A DNA stretch of 9,048 bases, taken from contig DASRJW010000065.1 in NCBI GenBank assembly GCA_035649275.1, positions 1 through 9,048 on the forward strand, read 5' to 3'. Within the stretch, counting starts at the first letter, position 1; each line of letters begins with the position of its first letter. The notes beneath the pieces were generated by a model, which had not been told where the DNA came from, searched no databases, and worked only from the letters and a program-made list of their open reading frames with translations. Made by a program: the position numbers and the translations under genes. Positions 1 through 6,613 of this stretch are shown here, piece after piece. Origin of the DNA: Candidatus Krumholzibacteriia bacterium (lineage in GTDB: Bacteria; Krumholzibacteriota; Krumholzibacteriia; G020349025).

Positions 1-1
1 C

Positions 2-175
2 CAGGAAGAAAAAATGCAGCACCGCATCCGCACCATGCTCTTCACCCGGCGCTATACCGACGAGGCTCTCAGCGCCACCTTCGAGAAGTTGGGCCTCGAA
101 GTAGAGGAAATCGTGCACGTGAAGGACTCCAAGAGCCGGCCGCTCATCGCCCACTACCTCTTGCGCCGGGCTTGA
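2..175 (+). CDS. C-terminal fragment of an unidentified protein, possibly a SAM-dependent methyltransferase
   Basis: An open frame enters from the left edge and ends at TGA 173-175, giving 57 residues with no in-frame stop. The visible part ends in SRPLIAHYLLRRA and carries an acidic/charged segment (FEKLGLEVEEIVHVKDSKS) that reads like the last helix and strands of a folded domain. The ending, with a hydrophobic strand followed by a short basic tail, resembles the C-terminus of class I methyltransferases. This is an impression from pattern only, because the SAM-binding motifs would lie outside the window. Codon use is GC-rich at third positions like the neighbours, which supports real coding. 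It reads in the same direction as hemN, but 168 bases and a candidate promoter separate them, so co-transcription is uncertain. Confidence 0.55.
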   Translation, partial: QEEKMQHRIRTMLFTRRYTDEALSATFEKLGLEVEEIVHVKDSKSRPLIAHYLLRRA

Positions 176-226
176 ATCCCGCGGGTCCTTGCCTGCAGGG
201 GGTCGTTCGTCCCTGCCTCGAAAAAG

Positions 227-241
227 GCGCCGGCCCGGCGC
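227..241. other. Short GC-rich hairpin in the gap before hemN
   Basis: GCGCCG (227-232) and CGGCGC (236-241) form a perfect 6-bp stem around a 3-base loop, about 50 bases after the stop of the upstream gene. A second, weaker repeat, GCAGGG (195-200) and CCCTGC (211-216), lies just before it. Neither is followed by a T tract, so this is not a classical intrinsic terminator. It could help end the upstream transcript or could be chance in GC-rich DNA. Confidence 0.25.
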
Positions 242-274
242 TTCCAGGCGATGGAAGAGCGGGGGCGAGCGGGC

Positions 275-303
275 TGGTCACTGGGCGGCGGCACCGATAT
301 ATT
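275..303 (+). promoter_or_regulatory. Candidate sigma-70-type promoter for hemN-hemY
   Basis: TGGTCA (275-280, 4/6 match to TTGACA) is followed after exactly 17 bases by TATATT (298-303, 5/6 match to TATAAT). The TATATT is a rare AT-rich patch in a very GC-rich gap. Transcription would start near 310 and leave a leader of roughly 34 bases before the hemN ATG. This is a match to the general bacterial housekeeping consensus only. No FNR-like dyad (TTGAT-N4-ATCAA) was seen nearby. Confidence 0.4.
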
Positions 304-343
304 CGAGCAGGGAGGTGTGTGACGGGCACTGCGCCCTGAGACC

Positions 344-1750
344 ATGAAATCCATCCAGCCCCAGCAACCGCTTCCCGAGCCCGAGCTGACGCCGGAGCTG
401 ATCCGCCGTTTCGACCGCCCCGGACCGCGCTACACCTCGTACCCTACGGCGGTGGAGTTCCACGCCGGGGTCGGGGAGGCGGACTATGCGGGCAAGCTCG
501 CCGCAGCGGATGCCCGCAGCAGTGAACCGCTATCGCTCTACTTCCATCTGCCCTTCTGCCACGAGCGCTGCACCTTCTGCGGCTGCCACGTCATCATCAC
601 GAAGAAACGGGAACGCGCCCTCGAATACCTGGGGTACTTGCAACGCGAGCTCGATCTGGTGTGCAAGCATCTGCCCCACCGGCGGCGCGTCGCCCAGTAC
701 CACTGGGGTGGTGGCACGCCCACCTACTACACACCGGCGGAGATGCGCCAGCTGCACCAGGCTGTACTCGACCGCTTCGAGATCCTGCCGGAGGCCGAGG
801 TCGCCATCGAGATCGATCCGCGCGTGACCACGCACGAGCACATCGACGTCCTGCGCGAATTCGGCTTCAACCGGCTCAGCATGGGGGTGCAGGACTTCAC
901 CCCCGAGGTGCAGGCCATCATCAGCCGATACCAGGACGAGCCGAGCACCCACGAGCTGTATGCTCACTGCCGCCGCCAAGGGTTCGACAGCATCAACGTC
1001 GATCTCATCTATGGCCTGCCGCTGCAGACCCTGGACACTTTCGCCCGCACCCTCGACTCGATCCTCGACATGCGCCCCGACCGCGTGGCGATGTACAGCT
1101 TCGCCTTCGTGCCCTGGAAGTCGGGCAATCAGAATGTGATGACCGAGGACATGCTGCCGCCCCCGGAGCTGAAGGTCGATCTCTACCTGCTCGGGCTGCG
1201 CAAGTTCGTCGACGCCGGTTACGTCCAGATCGGCATGGACCACTTCGCCCTCCCTGGCGACGAGCTGGCCCGGGCGTTGCATCACCACGCCCTGCATCGC
1301 AACTTCATGGGCTATACCACCAAGCCCGCCTCCGATAGCATCGCCTTCGGCGTTTCCGGCATCGGCGACCTGCAAGGTGCCTACATCCAGAACCAGAAGG
1401 CGCAGGACGCGTACTATGAGGCCCTCCGCGCCGCGCGGCTGCCAGTGTTGCGCGGGGTCTTGCTCTCCCGCGACGACGAGATCCGCCGGTACCTGATCAC
1501 CCAGATCATGTGCAATTTCCACCTGGACGGCCGCGAGGTGGGGCGGCGTTTCGGGTTGGACTTCGAGACCACCTTCGCCGCCGAGCTGGAGGCGCTGCGG
1601 GAGCACGAGACGAACGGCTTCCTCCGCCTCCGCGACCACAGCATCGAGGTGACCCGGCTCGGTCGCGTCTTCATCCGCAACATCGCCATGGTCTTCGACA
1701 AGTACCTCGAGGGCAAGAAGAGCGAGCGCACCTTCTCCCGCACGATCTGA
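344..1750 (+). CDS. hemN: Oxygen-independent coproporphyrinogen III oxidase (coproporphyrinogen dehydrogenase)
   Basis: This is a 468-residue radical SAM enzyme, close to the roughly 457 residues of E. coli HemN. It decarboxylates two propionate side chains of coproporphyrinogen III to give protoporphyrinogen IX, using a [4Fe-4S] cluster and SAM, in the cytoplasm. The cluster motif CX3CX2CXC is present as CHERCTFCGC (C72, C76, C79, C81). The fourth cysteine and the FCGC form favour HemN over the HemW-like relatives. Other family blocks seen are RPGPRYTSYPTA (25-36), HWGGGTPTY (120-128), EIDPR, INVDLIYGLPLQT, NFMGYTT and the C-terminal NIAMVFDKYL of the HemN C-terminal domain. The ATG at 344 is the only reasonable start, since an in-frame stop lies at 320-322. 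Its Shine-Dalgarno is weak: a GGAGG at 311-315 is too distant. hemY follows after 7 bases, so the two are one transcription unit for consecutive haem-synthesis steps. The protein is intact, with no missing key residue noticed. Confidence 0.96.
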   Translation: MKSIQPQQPLPEPELTPELIRRFDRPGPRYTSYPTAVEFHAGVGEADYAGKLAAADARSSEPLSLYFHLPFCHERCTFCGCHVIITKKRERALEYLGYLQRELDLVCKHLPHRRRVAQYHWGGGTPTYYTPAEMRQLHQAVLDRFEILPEAEVAIEIDPRVTTHEHIDVLREFGFNRLSMGVQDFTPEVQAIISRYQDEPSTHELYAHCRRQGFDSINVDLIYGLPLQTLDTFARTLDSILDMRPDRVAMYSFAFVPWKSGNQNVMTEDMLPPPELKVDLYLLGLRKFVDAGYVQIGMDHFALPGDELARALHHHALHRNFMGYTTKPASDSIAFGVSGIGDLQGAYIQNQKAQDAYYEALRAARLPVLRGVLLSRDDEIRRYLITQIMCNFHLDGREVGRRFGLDFETTFAAELEALREHETNGFLRLRDHSIEVTRLGRVFIRNIAMVFDKYLEGKKSERTFSRTI

Positions 1751-1757
1751 GTCCTTC

Positions 1758-3176
1758 ATGCCTCCCTCCCGCACGCGCGTCGCCGTCGTTGGCGCTGGGA
1801 TCTCGGGGCTCGCCCTGGGGTTCCACCTGCAGCGCCTGGGCGTCGAGGTGCAGGTGCTGGAAGAGCGCGAGCGCGCCGGCGGCAACATCCGTAGCGAACA
1901 CCGTCAAGGCTATCTGTGCGAGTGGGGTCCGAACGGCTGGCTCGACAACGAACCCGCCACGGCGCGCCTGGTGGAAGCGCTCGGAATGCGAGAGCAGGTA
2001 GTGCAGGCGAGCGTCGCCGCGAGCCGGCGCTGGATCGTGCGTCACGGCAAGCTGCGGCTTCTGCCAGAAAAACCACAGGCGTTCCTGAGCAGCGACGTCC
2101 TGAGCCTCCGTGGTCGGCTGCGCGTGCTCCTCGAATGGGCGCAGCCGGCGCGCCGGGATGGGGCCAGCGAATCGGTCTTCGACTTCGCCGCCCGGCGCAT
2201 CGGCCGCGAAGCTGCCGAGGTTCTCGTCGACGCCATGGTGACCGGCATCTACGCCGGGGACTCGCGCCGGCTCGACATGGAATGCGCCTTCCCGCGCCTA
2301 CGCGAGATGGAGCGCCGCCACGGCGGCCTCTTCCGAGCCATGGCGGCAAAGCGGCGCGCAGCGCGCCAGGCGAGCGCCTCGGGCGGTGGCGCCCCTCGCC
2401 ATACTGGTAGCGCCATGGGCCCAGGCGGCACGCTCACCTCTTTCACCGACGGGATGGAGTCGATCGTGCACGTCCTGTCGAGTCGACTCTCCGAGCACCT
2501 GCGACTCGGGACCGCGGTGGAGGGCATCGAACCCGTCGTCGTTCGGGAGGCCGGTGTACACCGCTGGCGCCTCGCGCTCCCTGGTCGCGGTAGCTTGGAA
2601 GCGGAGCATGTGGTGCTCGCGAGTCCGGCCTGGAAGGTGGCACCGCTGCTCCGGCCCCTCGACCCGGATCTCGCCGGCGCCACCGAGCGTATTCCCTCCG
2701 CGCCCGTGGCGGTCGTGTGTCTCGGCTTTGCAGCGCCGGACCTGCAGCACCTGACGCCAGGCTTCGGCTTCCTCGTGCCAGGGTGCGAAGGTCTCCCCAT
2801 CTTGGGCACGCTCTTCGACAGCTGGGTGTTCCCGCATCGCTCCGACGCGCGCCACATTCTCATGCGGACGATGCTTGGCGGCGCCCGCGATCCCGGCGCC
2901 GTGGAGGCGAGCGACGCCGAGCTCGCGGAGCGCACTCTCGGCACCCTGCGCCGGCTCCTCGGCCTACGCGCCGACCCGGAGCGAGTCTTCGTCGTCCGCC
3001 ATCCGCGCGGCATCCCGCAATACCCTGTCGGCCACCGGCATACGCTCGAGCGCATCGACACGGCGCTCACCCGCCACGCGGGCCTGCACCTCTCGGGGAA
3101 TTCCTATCGCGGCATCGCCATGAATGCTTGCATCAAGGAAGCGGAAGCTCTGGCGCAGCGCCTTGCCGGCATCTGA
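1758..3176 (+). CDS. hemY: Protoporphyrinogen oxidase, HemY type (FAD-dependent)
   Basis: This 472-residue FAD enzyme is of the usual length for the HemY/PPOX family. It removes six electrons from protoporphyrinogen IX to give protoporphyrin IX, normally using O2, at or near the membrane. The N-terminal Rossmann fold shows VVGAGISGL (GxGxxG at G12, G14, G17), E35 at the position expected to hold the FAD ribose, and the GG pair at 41-42. GPNGWLDN (58-64), TGIYAGDSRRL (162-172), GGTLTSFTDGM (223-233) and the C-terminal LSGNSYRGIAMNACI (445-459) are signature blocks. A short Ala/Gly/Ser-rich stretch (about 198-222) sits in the loop that varies in this family. The ATG is 7 bases after the hemN stop with little Shine-Dalgarno of its own, suggesting translational coupling. 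The same fold also covers coproporphyrinogen oxidases (CgoX) of the coproporphyrin pathway. The adjacent HemN, which makes protoporphyrinogen, argues for PPOX activity here. Some groups call this type hemG. Confidence 0.94.
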   Translation: MPPSRTRVAVVGAGISGLALGFHLQRLGVEVQVLEERERAGGNIRSEHRQGYLCEWGPNGWLDNEPATARLVEALGMREQVVQASVAASRRWIVRHGKLRLLPEKPQAFLSSDVLSLRGRLRVLLEWAQPARRDGASESVFDFAARRIGREAAEVLVDAMVTGIYAGDSRRLDMECAFPRLREMERRHGGLFRAMAAKRRAARQASASGGGAPRHTGSAMGPGGTLTSFTDGMESIVHVLSSRLSEHLRLGTAVEGIEPVVVREAGVHRWRLALPGRGSLEAEHVVLASPAWKVAPLLRPLDPDLAGATERIPSAPVAVVCLGFAAPDLQHLTPGFGFLVPGCEGLPILGTLFDSWVFPHRSDARHILMRTMLGGARDPGAVEASDAELAERTLGTLRRLLGLRADPERVFVVRHPRGIPQYPVGHRHTLERIDTALTRHAGLHLSGNSYRGIAMNACIKEAEALAQRLAGI

Positions 3177-3203
3177 ACGCAGCCTTCCCATCCGGTGCTT
3201 GCG

Positions 3204-5273
3204 TCAATGCTGCAGGGGAGTCGCGCTCGAAGCGTCCGGCATTGCCGCCGGTGGGCAGAGCTCCGTTTCGACGCGCTCGGCGACGGCAGCGAGGCGGCCA
3301 AGGACGCGGAGATGGACCGCCGAAAGCAGCTGCACCAGGCTGGCGCACTGGGGCAGCACGGTCCATTCGAGGGCTACCGCCGCGGGCAGGTTGGCCTGAG
3401 CGAACTTCTCCAAAGTGATCGCCCCTTGGGCATGTTCGAATGGATAGGGCACCTCGCGCAACGCCTCGAGGAGCCGCCGTGTCCAGCGGGCGACAGCTTC
3501 CAGGCCATCGAGGGCCCGGCGCTTTTCTGCGTCACTGCTCTCTGCGTGCAACCGTTGCAGCTGTGCAGCGGCCTCGTTGTGGACGACGATGGCTTCATCG
3601 AGTTTCTTACTCATCCCTGCCAGCGCAAGGTAGACGGGATAACAACGCTCCACTTCCTGCGTCATCGCCTCGGCGTCCGCCAGGCGCTGGCGAGCGGAAG
3701 GTGTGGCGAGGAGCGCGAGGGCAGCCAGGAAGCGTTCGCTCATGACTCGACGCAGGTCGGCGACTACTTGCTCGTTCAGAGGCGGGGGGCTGTGGTTCGG
3801 CACGGTCTTCTTGGCAGCGGCCGCCTGACGCTCCGCTTCGAGAGCCTGCAAACCCAATTCGATCGCGCCTCGGGAGTGCGAGAGCACCAGCAAGGCCTCG
3901 GCCTCCGCTTCCAGTGGCTCCGGTAGCCGCTGCGGCAGCTCCACGGGATGCATGATCCCGAACAAGCCGTGGAAGTAACGACCCGCGTGCTCCATGTCGG
4001 CATCCAGCTCCTCCATCCCTTCCAGGAAATGTGGCAACGTCATCAGATTCTCCGGCTTGGGCTCGATGCCATGCACATCACGGTAGAAGGCACTGGTGAC
4101 GGCGCGGGAGACTCCCGGGAAATCGACGACGAGGTCCGACGCCGGTCCCTCCAGGTGAAAGATCCCAGCGGCGCCTTCGGCCATAGCGCTCTCGATGCGG
4201 GCCGCATCGGCAGGATGGGTGTCGAAAAGGCTGGCCGGTTGTTCGATGCTCTCGATCTTTTTACGCAAGTCCTCCGGCATCTTCTCCGCCAGTGCCACCA
4301 CCAGACCCGCATGATCGTCGCAGAGTCGCTTCTCGATCCATGAATCGGAAAGTACGCCGATGGCCCGTTGCGCCGCCACCGAGAGCACCCGCATGCGGAG
4401 AGCCGTGGAACGGAAGTGAGTGCTGCCGGCGACCCGTGCTTCGTAGCGGTCCGCATCGAGCTCCATCTGCCGGAGCATGAAGGTGCCGATCGCGTGCCCA
4501 GCCATCATGAGCAGCCAGAGGAACTTGCGCGTCACCCAGACCATGGCGCGGGCGAGGTAGAGAACGAGACCGATCCGAAACTCGACTTGTCGGGAGAGAC
4601 GATGGATCTCCGCATCCCAGGCGTCCCGCTCGTAGACGACGCGGGCGAACCAGCCGTTCACCGAGCGGACGAGGTAGGTGAGGCGCATGCCGCTGCCTTG
4701 CGAGAAGTGTCCGAACTCGTGGGCCAGGACGCCGGCGAGCTGGCGCAGGGAGAGGCCGGCCAAGAGCGGCATGCCGATGGTGAGGCGCAGATCGCGGCCG
4801 AAGAAGCTCACCAGACCGCGACGGAACGCCGCCGATGCATTGACGTTGGCATCCACCGCCACCTGGGCGGGCGCCGGTGCCCGTACCGCCAGGCGCACCG
4901 ACTCGACGAAGGCGAAGAGGAGGGGCTGGCTCGCAGCTTCCAGCACGATGGGCTCGAGTCGCCGCAGCGGCCGGGCGAAGAGCGGTTTGACCATGAACAG
5001 GAACAGGATCCCTCCTGCTGCCAGCGGCCCGAGGTAAACGAGCAATCGGTAGAGGATCGCGCCGCCGTGCAGGATTCTGACGCCGTGCGACGCGTAGTAA
5101 CCGACTCCGTACGCCACCAGAACGGTAAATGCCACGTAGACGACCGGCAGGAGCACGGTCGCCAGTGCGACGAGCAAGAGCCCCAGACGGTAGGCCGGCT
5201 TGAGCGGCACGGGAGGCACGAATTCCCGGAAAGACTCGCGGAGAACGGACTCCGTGAGCGGGAACGCAGGCAC
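3204..5273 (-). CDS. Membrane-anchored M48 family zinc metallopeptidase with long C-terminal domain
   Basis: With the GTG at 5271-5273 as start, the protein has 689 residues. Two hydrophobic segments (about 29-60 and 73-97) and a third (about 235-265) indicate a membrane protein, as in other M48 peptidases. The catalytic motif HEFGH is at 185-189, and the third zinc ligand is E271 in ELDAD (271-275), whose pattern is typical of M48. VDANVNASAAF (140-150) and FDTHPADAARI (350-360) are further M48 landmarks. Residues from about 395 to 689 are mostly charged, helical sequence with an Ala/Glu/Arg-rich coiled-coil-like part (about 560-605) and a YPFEHA motif (610-615). I cannot name a domain there. 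The open frame continues upstream to 5540, but that extension is Arg/Pro-rich and runs past the promoter. GTG 5273 has AAGG at 5280-5283 with 6-base spacing. ATG 5301-5303 is the alternative, without a Shine-Dalgarno. The gene is convergent with hemY (27-base gap). The substrate is unknown; membrane protein quality control is the general role of the family. Confidence 0.9.
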   Translation of the reverse strand: MPAFPLTESVLRESFREFVPPVPLKPAYRLGLLLVALATVLLPVVYVAFTVLVAYGVGYYASHGVRILHGGAILYRLLVYLGPLAAGGILFLFMVKPLFARPLRRLEPIVLEAASQPLLFAFVESVRLAVRAPAPAQVAVDANVNASAAFRRGLVSFFGRDLRLTIGMPLLAGLSLRQLAGVLAHEFGHFSQGSGMRLTYLVRSVNGWFARVVYERDAWDAEIHRLSRQVEFRIGLVLYLARAMVWVTRKFLWLLMMAGHAIGTFMLRQMELDADRYEARVAGSTHFRSTALRMRVLSVAAQRAIGVLSDSWIEKRLCDDHAGLVVALAEKMPEDLRKKIESIEQPASLFDTHPADAARIESAMAEGAAGIFHLEGPASDLVVDFPGVSRAVTSAFYRDVHGIEPKPENLMTLPHFLEGMEELDADMEHAGRYFHGLFGIMHPVELPQRLPEPLEAEAEALLVLSHSRGAIELGLQALEAERQAAAAKKTVPNHSPPPLNEQVVADLRRVMSERFLAALALLATPSARQRLADAEAMTQEVERCYPVYLALAGMSKKLDEAIVVHNEAAAQLQRLHAESSDAEKRRALDGLEAVARWTRRLLEALREVPYPFEHAQGAITLEKFAQANLPAAVALEWTVLPQCASLVQLLSAVHLRVLGRLAAVAERVETELCPPAAMPDASSATPLQH

Positions 5274-5279
5274 GGCGGA

Positions 5280-5284
5280 CCTTC
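5280..5284 (-). promoter_or_regulatory. Ribosome binding site supporting the GTG start of the M48 gene
   Basis: On the minus strand GAAGG lies 6 bases before GTG 5271-5273, whereas no purine-rich site precedes ATG 5301-5303. The resulting N-terminus (VPAFPLTESVLRESF...) leads directly into the first membrane segment. This decides the start only tentatively. Confidence 0.45.
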
Positions 5285-5314
5285 GGGCTCTGGACCGATG
5301 CATGGCGATGCGCA

Positions 5315-5328
5315 CCCGTGCACACGGG
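5315..5328. repeat. Short inverted repeat in the presumed 5' leader of the M48 gene
   Basis: CCCGTG (5315-5320) and CACGGG (5323-5328) are perfect inverted arms around two bases. In minus-strand RNA this could form a 5-bp hairpin with a GUGC loop, placed 11 bases upstream of ATG 5303 and about 40 bases before GTG 5273. It may be a regulatory hairpin or chance. Confidence 0.35.
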
Positions 5329-5347
5329 CGCTGGTGCCGCACCGCGG

Positions 5348-5372
5348 AGAATCCTGTGGGGAACGGGATTCT
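5348..5372. promoter_or_regulatory. Inverted repeat overlapping the M48 promoter -10 box, candidate operator
   Basis: AGAATCC (5348-5354) and GGATTCT (5366-5372) are perfect 7-base inverted arms. Pairing can continue inward through a T-G wobble and a G-C pair, giving a 9-bp stem with a 7-base loop. The right arm lies within the -10 element TAGAAT of the minus-strand promoter, and the dyad continues over the expected transcription start near 5361. A dyad in this position is where a repressor would block polymerase. The regulator is not encoded in the window, and the binding role is inference. Confidence 0.5.
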
Positions 5373-5396
5373 AGGAGAACCTCCAACGGCTGTCCA
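5368..5396 (-). promoter_or_regulatory. Sigma-70-type promoter for the M48 peptidase gene
   Basis: Read on the minus strand, TGGACA (5396-5391, 5/6 match to TTGACA), a spacer of exactly 17 bases and TAGAAT (5373-5368, 5/6 match to TATAAT) form a near-consensus promoter. Transcription would begin near 5361, leaving a leader of about 58 bases to ATG 5303 or 88 bases to GTG 5273. This placement rules out the long upstream extension of the M48 reading frame on this transcript. Confidence 0.55.
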
Positions 5397-5492
5397 GGTC
5401 GGCTCTCCCCGCATTCGAGCGCTCGCCTCGGGTCTGCCTCGCCCGACCCCTCTCGGTCGCTTTTGCCGCGCTGGGCCCCGATCCGGCGCGCC

Positions 5493-5521
5493 TTGACTTC
5501 GGGATTTTTTCGTGGGACGAT
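5493..5521 (+). promoter_or_regulatory. Weak candidate promoter for the radical SAM gene
   Basis: TTGACT (5493-5498, 5/6 to consensus) is followed after 17 bases by GACGAT (5516-5521, 3/6 to consensus). The spacer holds a run of six T. If used, the leader before ATG 5584 would be about 55 bases. The -10 match is poor, so this is only a candidate. Confidence 0.25.
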
Positions 5522-5574
5522 GGAGGCCGCCGGATGGCATGCCCTCCTCCGGAATCTACTTGTTCCCCTCGGGC

Positions 5575-5578
5575 GGAG
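5575..5578 (+). promoter_or_regulatory. Ribosome binding site deciding the radical SAM start
   Basis: GGAG lies 5 bases before ATG 5584. The frame can also be opened from GTG 5512 or ATG 5539, but these have no well-spaced Shine-Dalgarno. Translation from 5584 (MRRVDNPPNPFEPL) gives an N-terminus close to that expected in this family. Confidence 0.5.
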
Positions 5579-5583
5579 CGGGC

Positions 5584-6603
5584 ATGCGTCGCGTGGACAA
5601 TCCTCCTAATCCCTTCGAGCCGCTGGAGCGTGAGTGGCTCGACGAGCCGCCTCCGGCGACACTCCAAATCTTCGCGGACGACAGCCGCGCCATCCTGAGC
5701 GAGAACTCCAGCCCGGATCTCCCCTTCCGCTGGAGCATCAACCCTTACCGCGGCTGCTTCCACGCCTGCGCTTACTGCTACGCGCGCCCCACTCACGAGT
5801 ATCTCGGCTTCGGGGCCGGCACGGACTTCGAAAGCAAGATCGTGGTCAAGCCCCGGGCGGCCGAGCTCCTGCGTGCCGCCTTCATGCGCCCCTCCTGGAC
5901 TGGCGAGCTCATCGTCTTCTCCGGCGACACCGATTGCTACCAACCGCTCGAGTCGCGCTGGCGGCTGACGCGGCGCTGCCTCGAGGTGTGCGCCGAGTTC
6001 CGCAACCCGGTCGGCATCATCACCAAATCTCCCCGCGTGCTCCGCGACCTCGACCTGCTGCAGGAGCTGCACCGCCGGGCCAACGTCTGCGTGTTCCTCA
6101 GCATCCCGTTCGCCGACGATGCCGTCGGCCGCGCCATCGAGCCGCAGGCACCGCCGGTGTCGAGGCGTTTCGAGGCTCTGCTCAGACTGGCGGAGGGGGG
6201 CATCCCCACCGGCGTTTCCGTGGCGCCGATCATCCCGGGATTGAACGACGCGGACATCCCCCGGATCCTGGAACGCGCCCGTGCGGCGGGAGCGCGGTAC
6301 GCCCAGTCCGTGTTGCTGCGCTTGCCGGGTGCCGCGCTCCCCGTCTTCCTCGCGCGCCTGCGCACCGCCCTCCCCGAGCGGGCGCGCCGGGTCGAGAACC
6401 ACATCCGCGCCGTACGCGGCGGCAAGCTGAACGAGTCCCGTTTTTTCGCGCGGCAGGCCGGTCAGGGCATCTACTGGGAGATGATCGAAAAGCAGTGGCA
6501 GCTGCACAAACGCCGTCTCGGCTTCGAGACGGGACGCAACGGCGAAAGCGAGAGCCGACCGCGGACCTTCGTCCGCCCCGGCGCGCAAGCTCGGCTGTTC
6601 TGA
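5584..6603 (+). CDS. PA0069-family (SplB-like) radical SAM protein of unknown substrate
   Basis: The 339-residue protein carries the radical SAM cluster motif CX3CX2C as CFHACAYC (C58, C62, C65), preceded by SINPYRGC and followed by YARPTHEYLGFGAG. This arrangement is characteristic of the radical SAM group annotated as PA0069 family or Rv2578c-like, distantly related to spore photoproduct lyase. Further core-barrel blocks are FSGDTDCYQPLE, GIITKSPRVLRDLDLL, FLSIPFADDAVGRAIEP and SVAPIIPGLND. The C-terminal tail (from about 280) is basic and has an FFARQAGQGIYWEMI segment. It should bind a [4Fe-4S] cluster and SAM in the cytoplasm. The physiological reaction of the family is not established to my knowledge, and the DNA-repair link rests on similarity only. 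The gene is divergent from the M48 gene and convergent with rpiA (10-base gap), so it is probably transcribed alone. The start was chosen by Shine-Dalgarno; a GTG start at 5512 would add 24 residues. Confidence 0.9.
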   Translation: MRRVDNPPNPFEPLEREWLDEPPPATLQIFADDSRAILSENSSPDLPFRWSINPYRGCFHACAYCYARPTHEYLGFGAGTDFESKIVVKPRAAELLRAAFMRPSWTGELIVFSGDTDCYQPLESRWRLTRRCLEVCAEFRNPVGIITKSPRVLRDLDLLQELHRRANVCVFLSIPFADDAVGRAIEPQAPPVSRRFEALLRLAEGGIPTGVSVAPIIPGLNDADIPRILERARAAGARYAQSVLLRLPGAALPVFLARLRTALPERARRVENHIRAVRGGKLNESRFFARQAGQGIYWEMIEKQWQLHKRRLGFETGRNGESESRPRTFVRPGAQARLF

Positions 6604-6613
6604 AACAACGACC

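Larger units (their letters stand above)
5274..5583. other. Intergenic region between the divergent M48 and radical SAM genes
   Basis: These 310 bases hold no gene that I can support. They contain a strong minus-strand promoter (5368-5396), a 25-base inverted repeat over its -10 box (5348-5372), a second short dyad (5315-5328), a weak plus-strand promoter candidate (5493-5521) and a run of six T at 5505-5510. Open frames do cross the region on both strands, as upstream extensions of the two flanking genes. Their translations are Arg/Pro-rich, unlike the family N-termini, so I treat them as noncoding. Confidence 0.6.

Noticed and set aside
530-1888. 452-residue minus-strand open frame across hemN
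   Set aside because: It is the antisense of a certain hemN gene. The translation is rich in Val, Glu, Asp and Leu with no recognisable domain, and GC-rich genes commonly leave such an open antisense frame.
3177-3203. Possible bidirectional terminator between hemY and the M48 gene
   Set aside because: Only ACGCA and TGCGT arms could pair, with a large loop and no T tract; too weak to call.
3195-3926. 243-residue plus-strand open frame downstream of hemY
   Set aside because: It is antisense to the C-terminal part of the M48 gene, and the opposite frame continues a coherent helical protein. There is no ribosome site or family motif.
5476-5510. Possible intrinsic terminator: CCCGA/TCGGG arms followed by six T
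   Set aside because: The stem is only 5 bp with a 17-base loop, and no plus-strand gene precedes it, so there is nothing to terminate.
5304-5540. Upstream extension of the M48 frame to 5540
   Set aside because: It lies partly upstream of the promoter at 5368-5396, is Arg/Pro/Gly-rich and precedes the family-like N-terminus.
4368-5609. 413-residue plus-strand open frame across the M48 gene
   Set aside because: It is antisense to the HEFGH-containing peptidase and is dominated by Arg, Glu, His and Gly, typical of a shadow frame. It also runs through the promoter region.
5371-6588. 405-residue minus-strand open frame across the radical SAM gene
   Set aside because: It is antisense to a gene with an intact radical SAM motif, has no domain pattern of its own, and has composition typical of an antisense frame.
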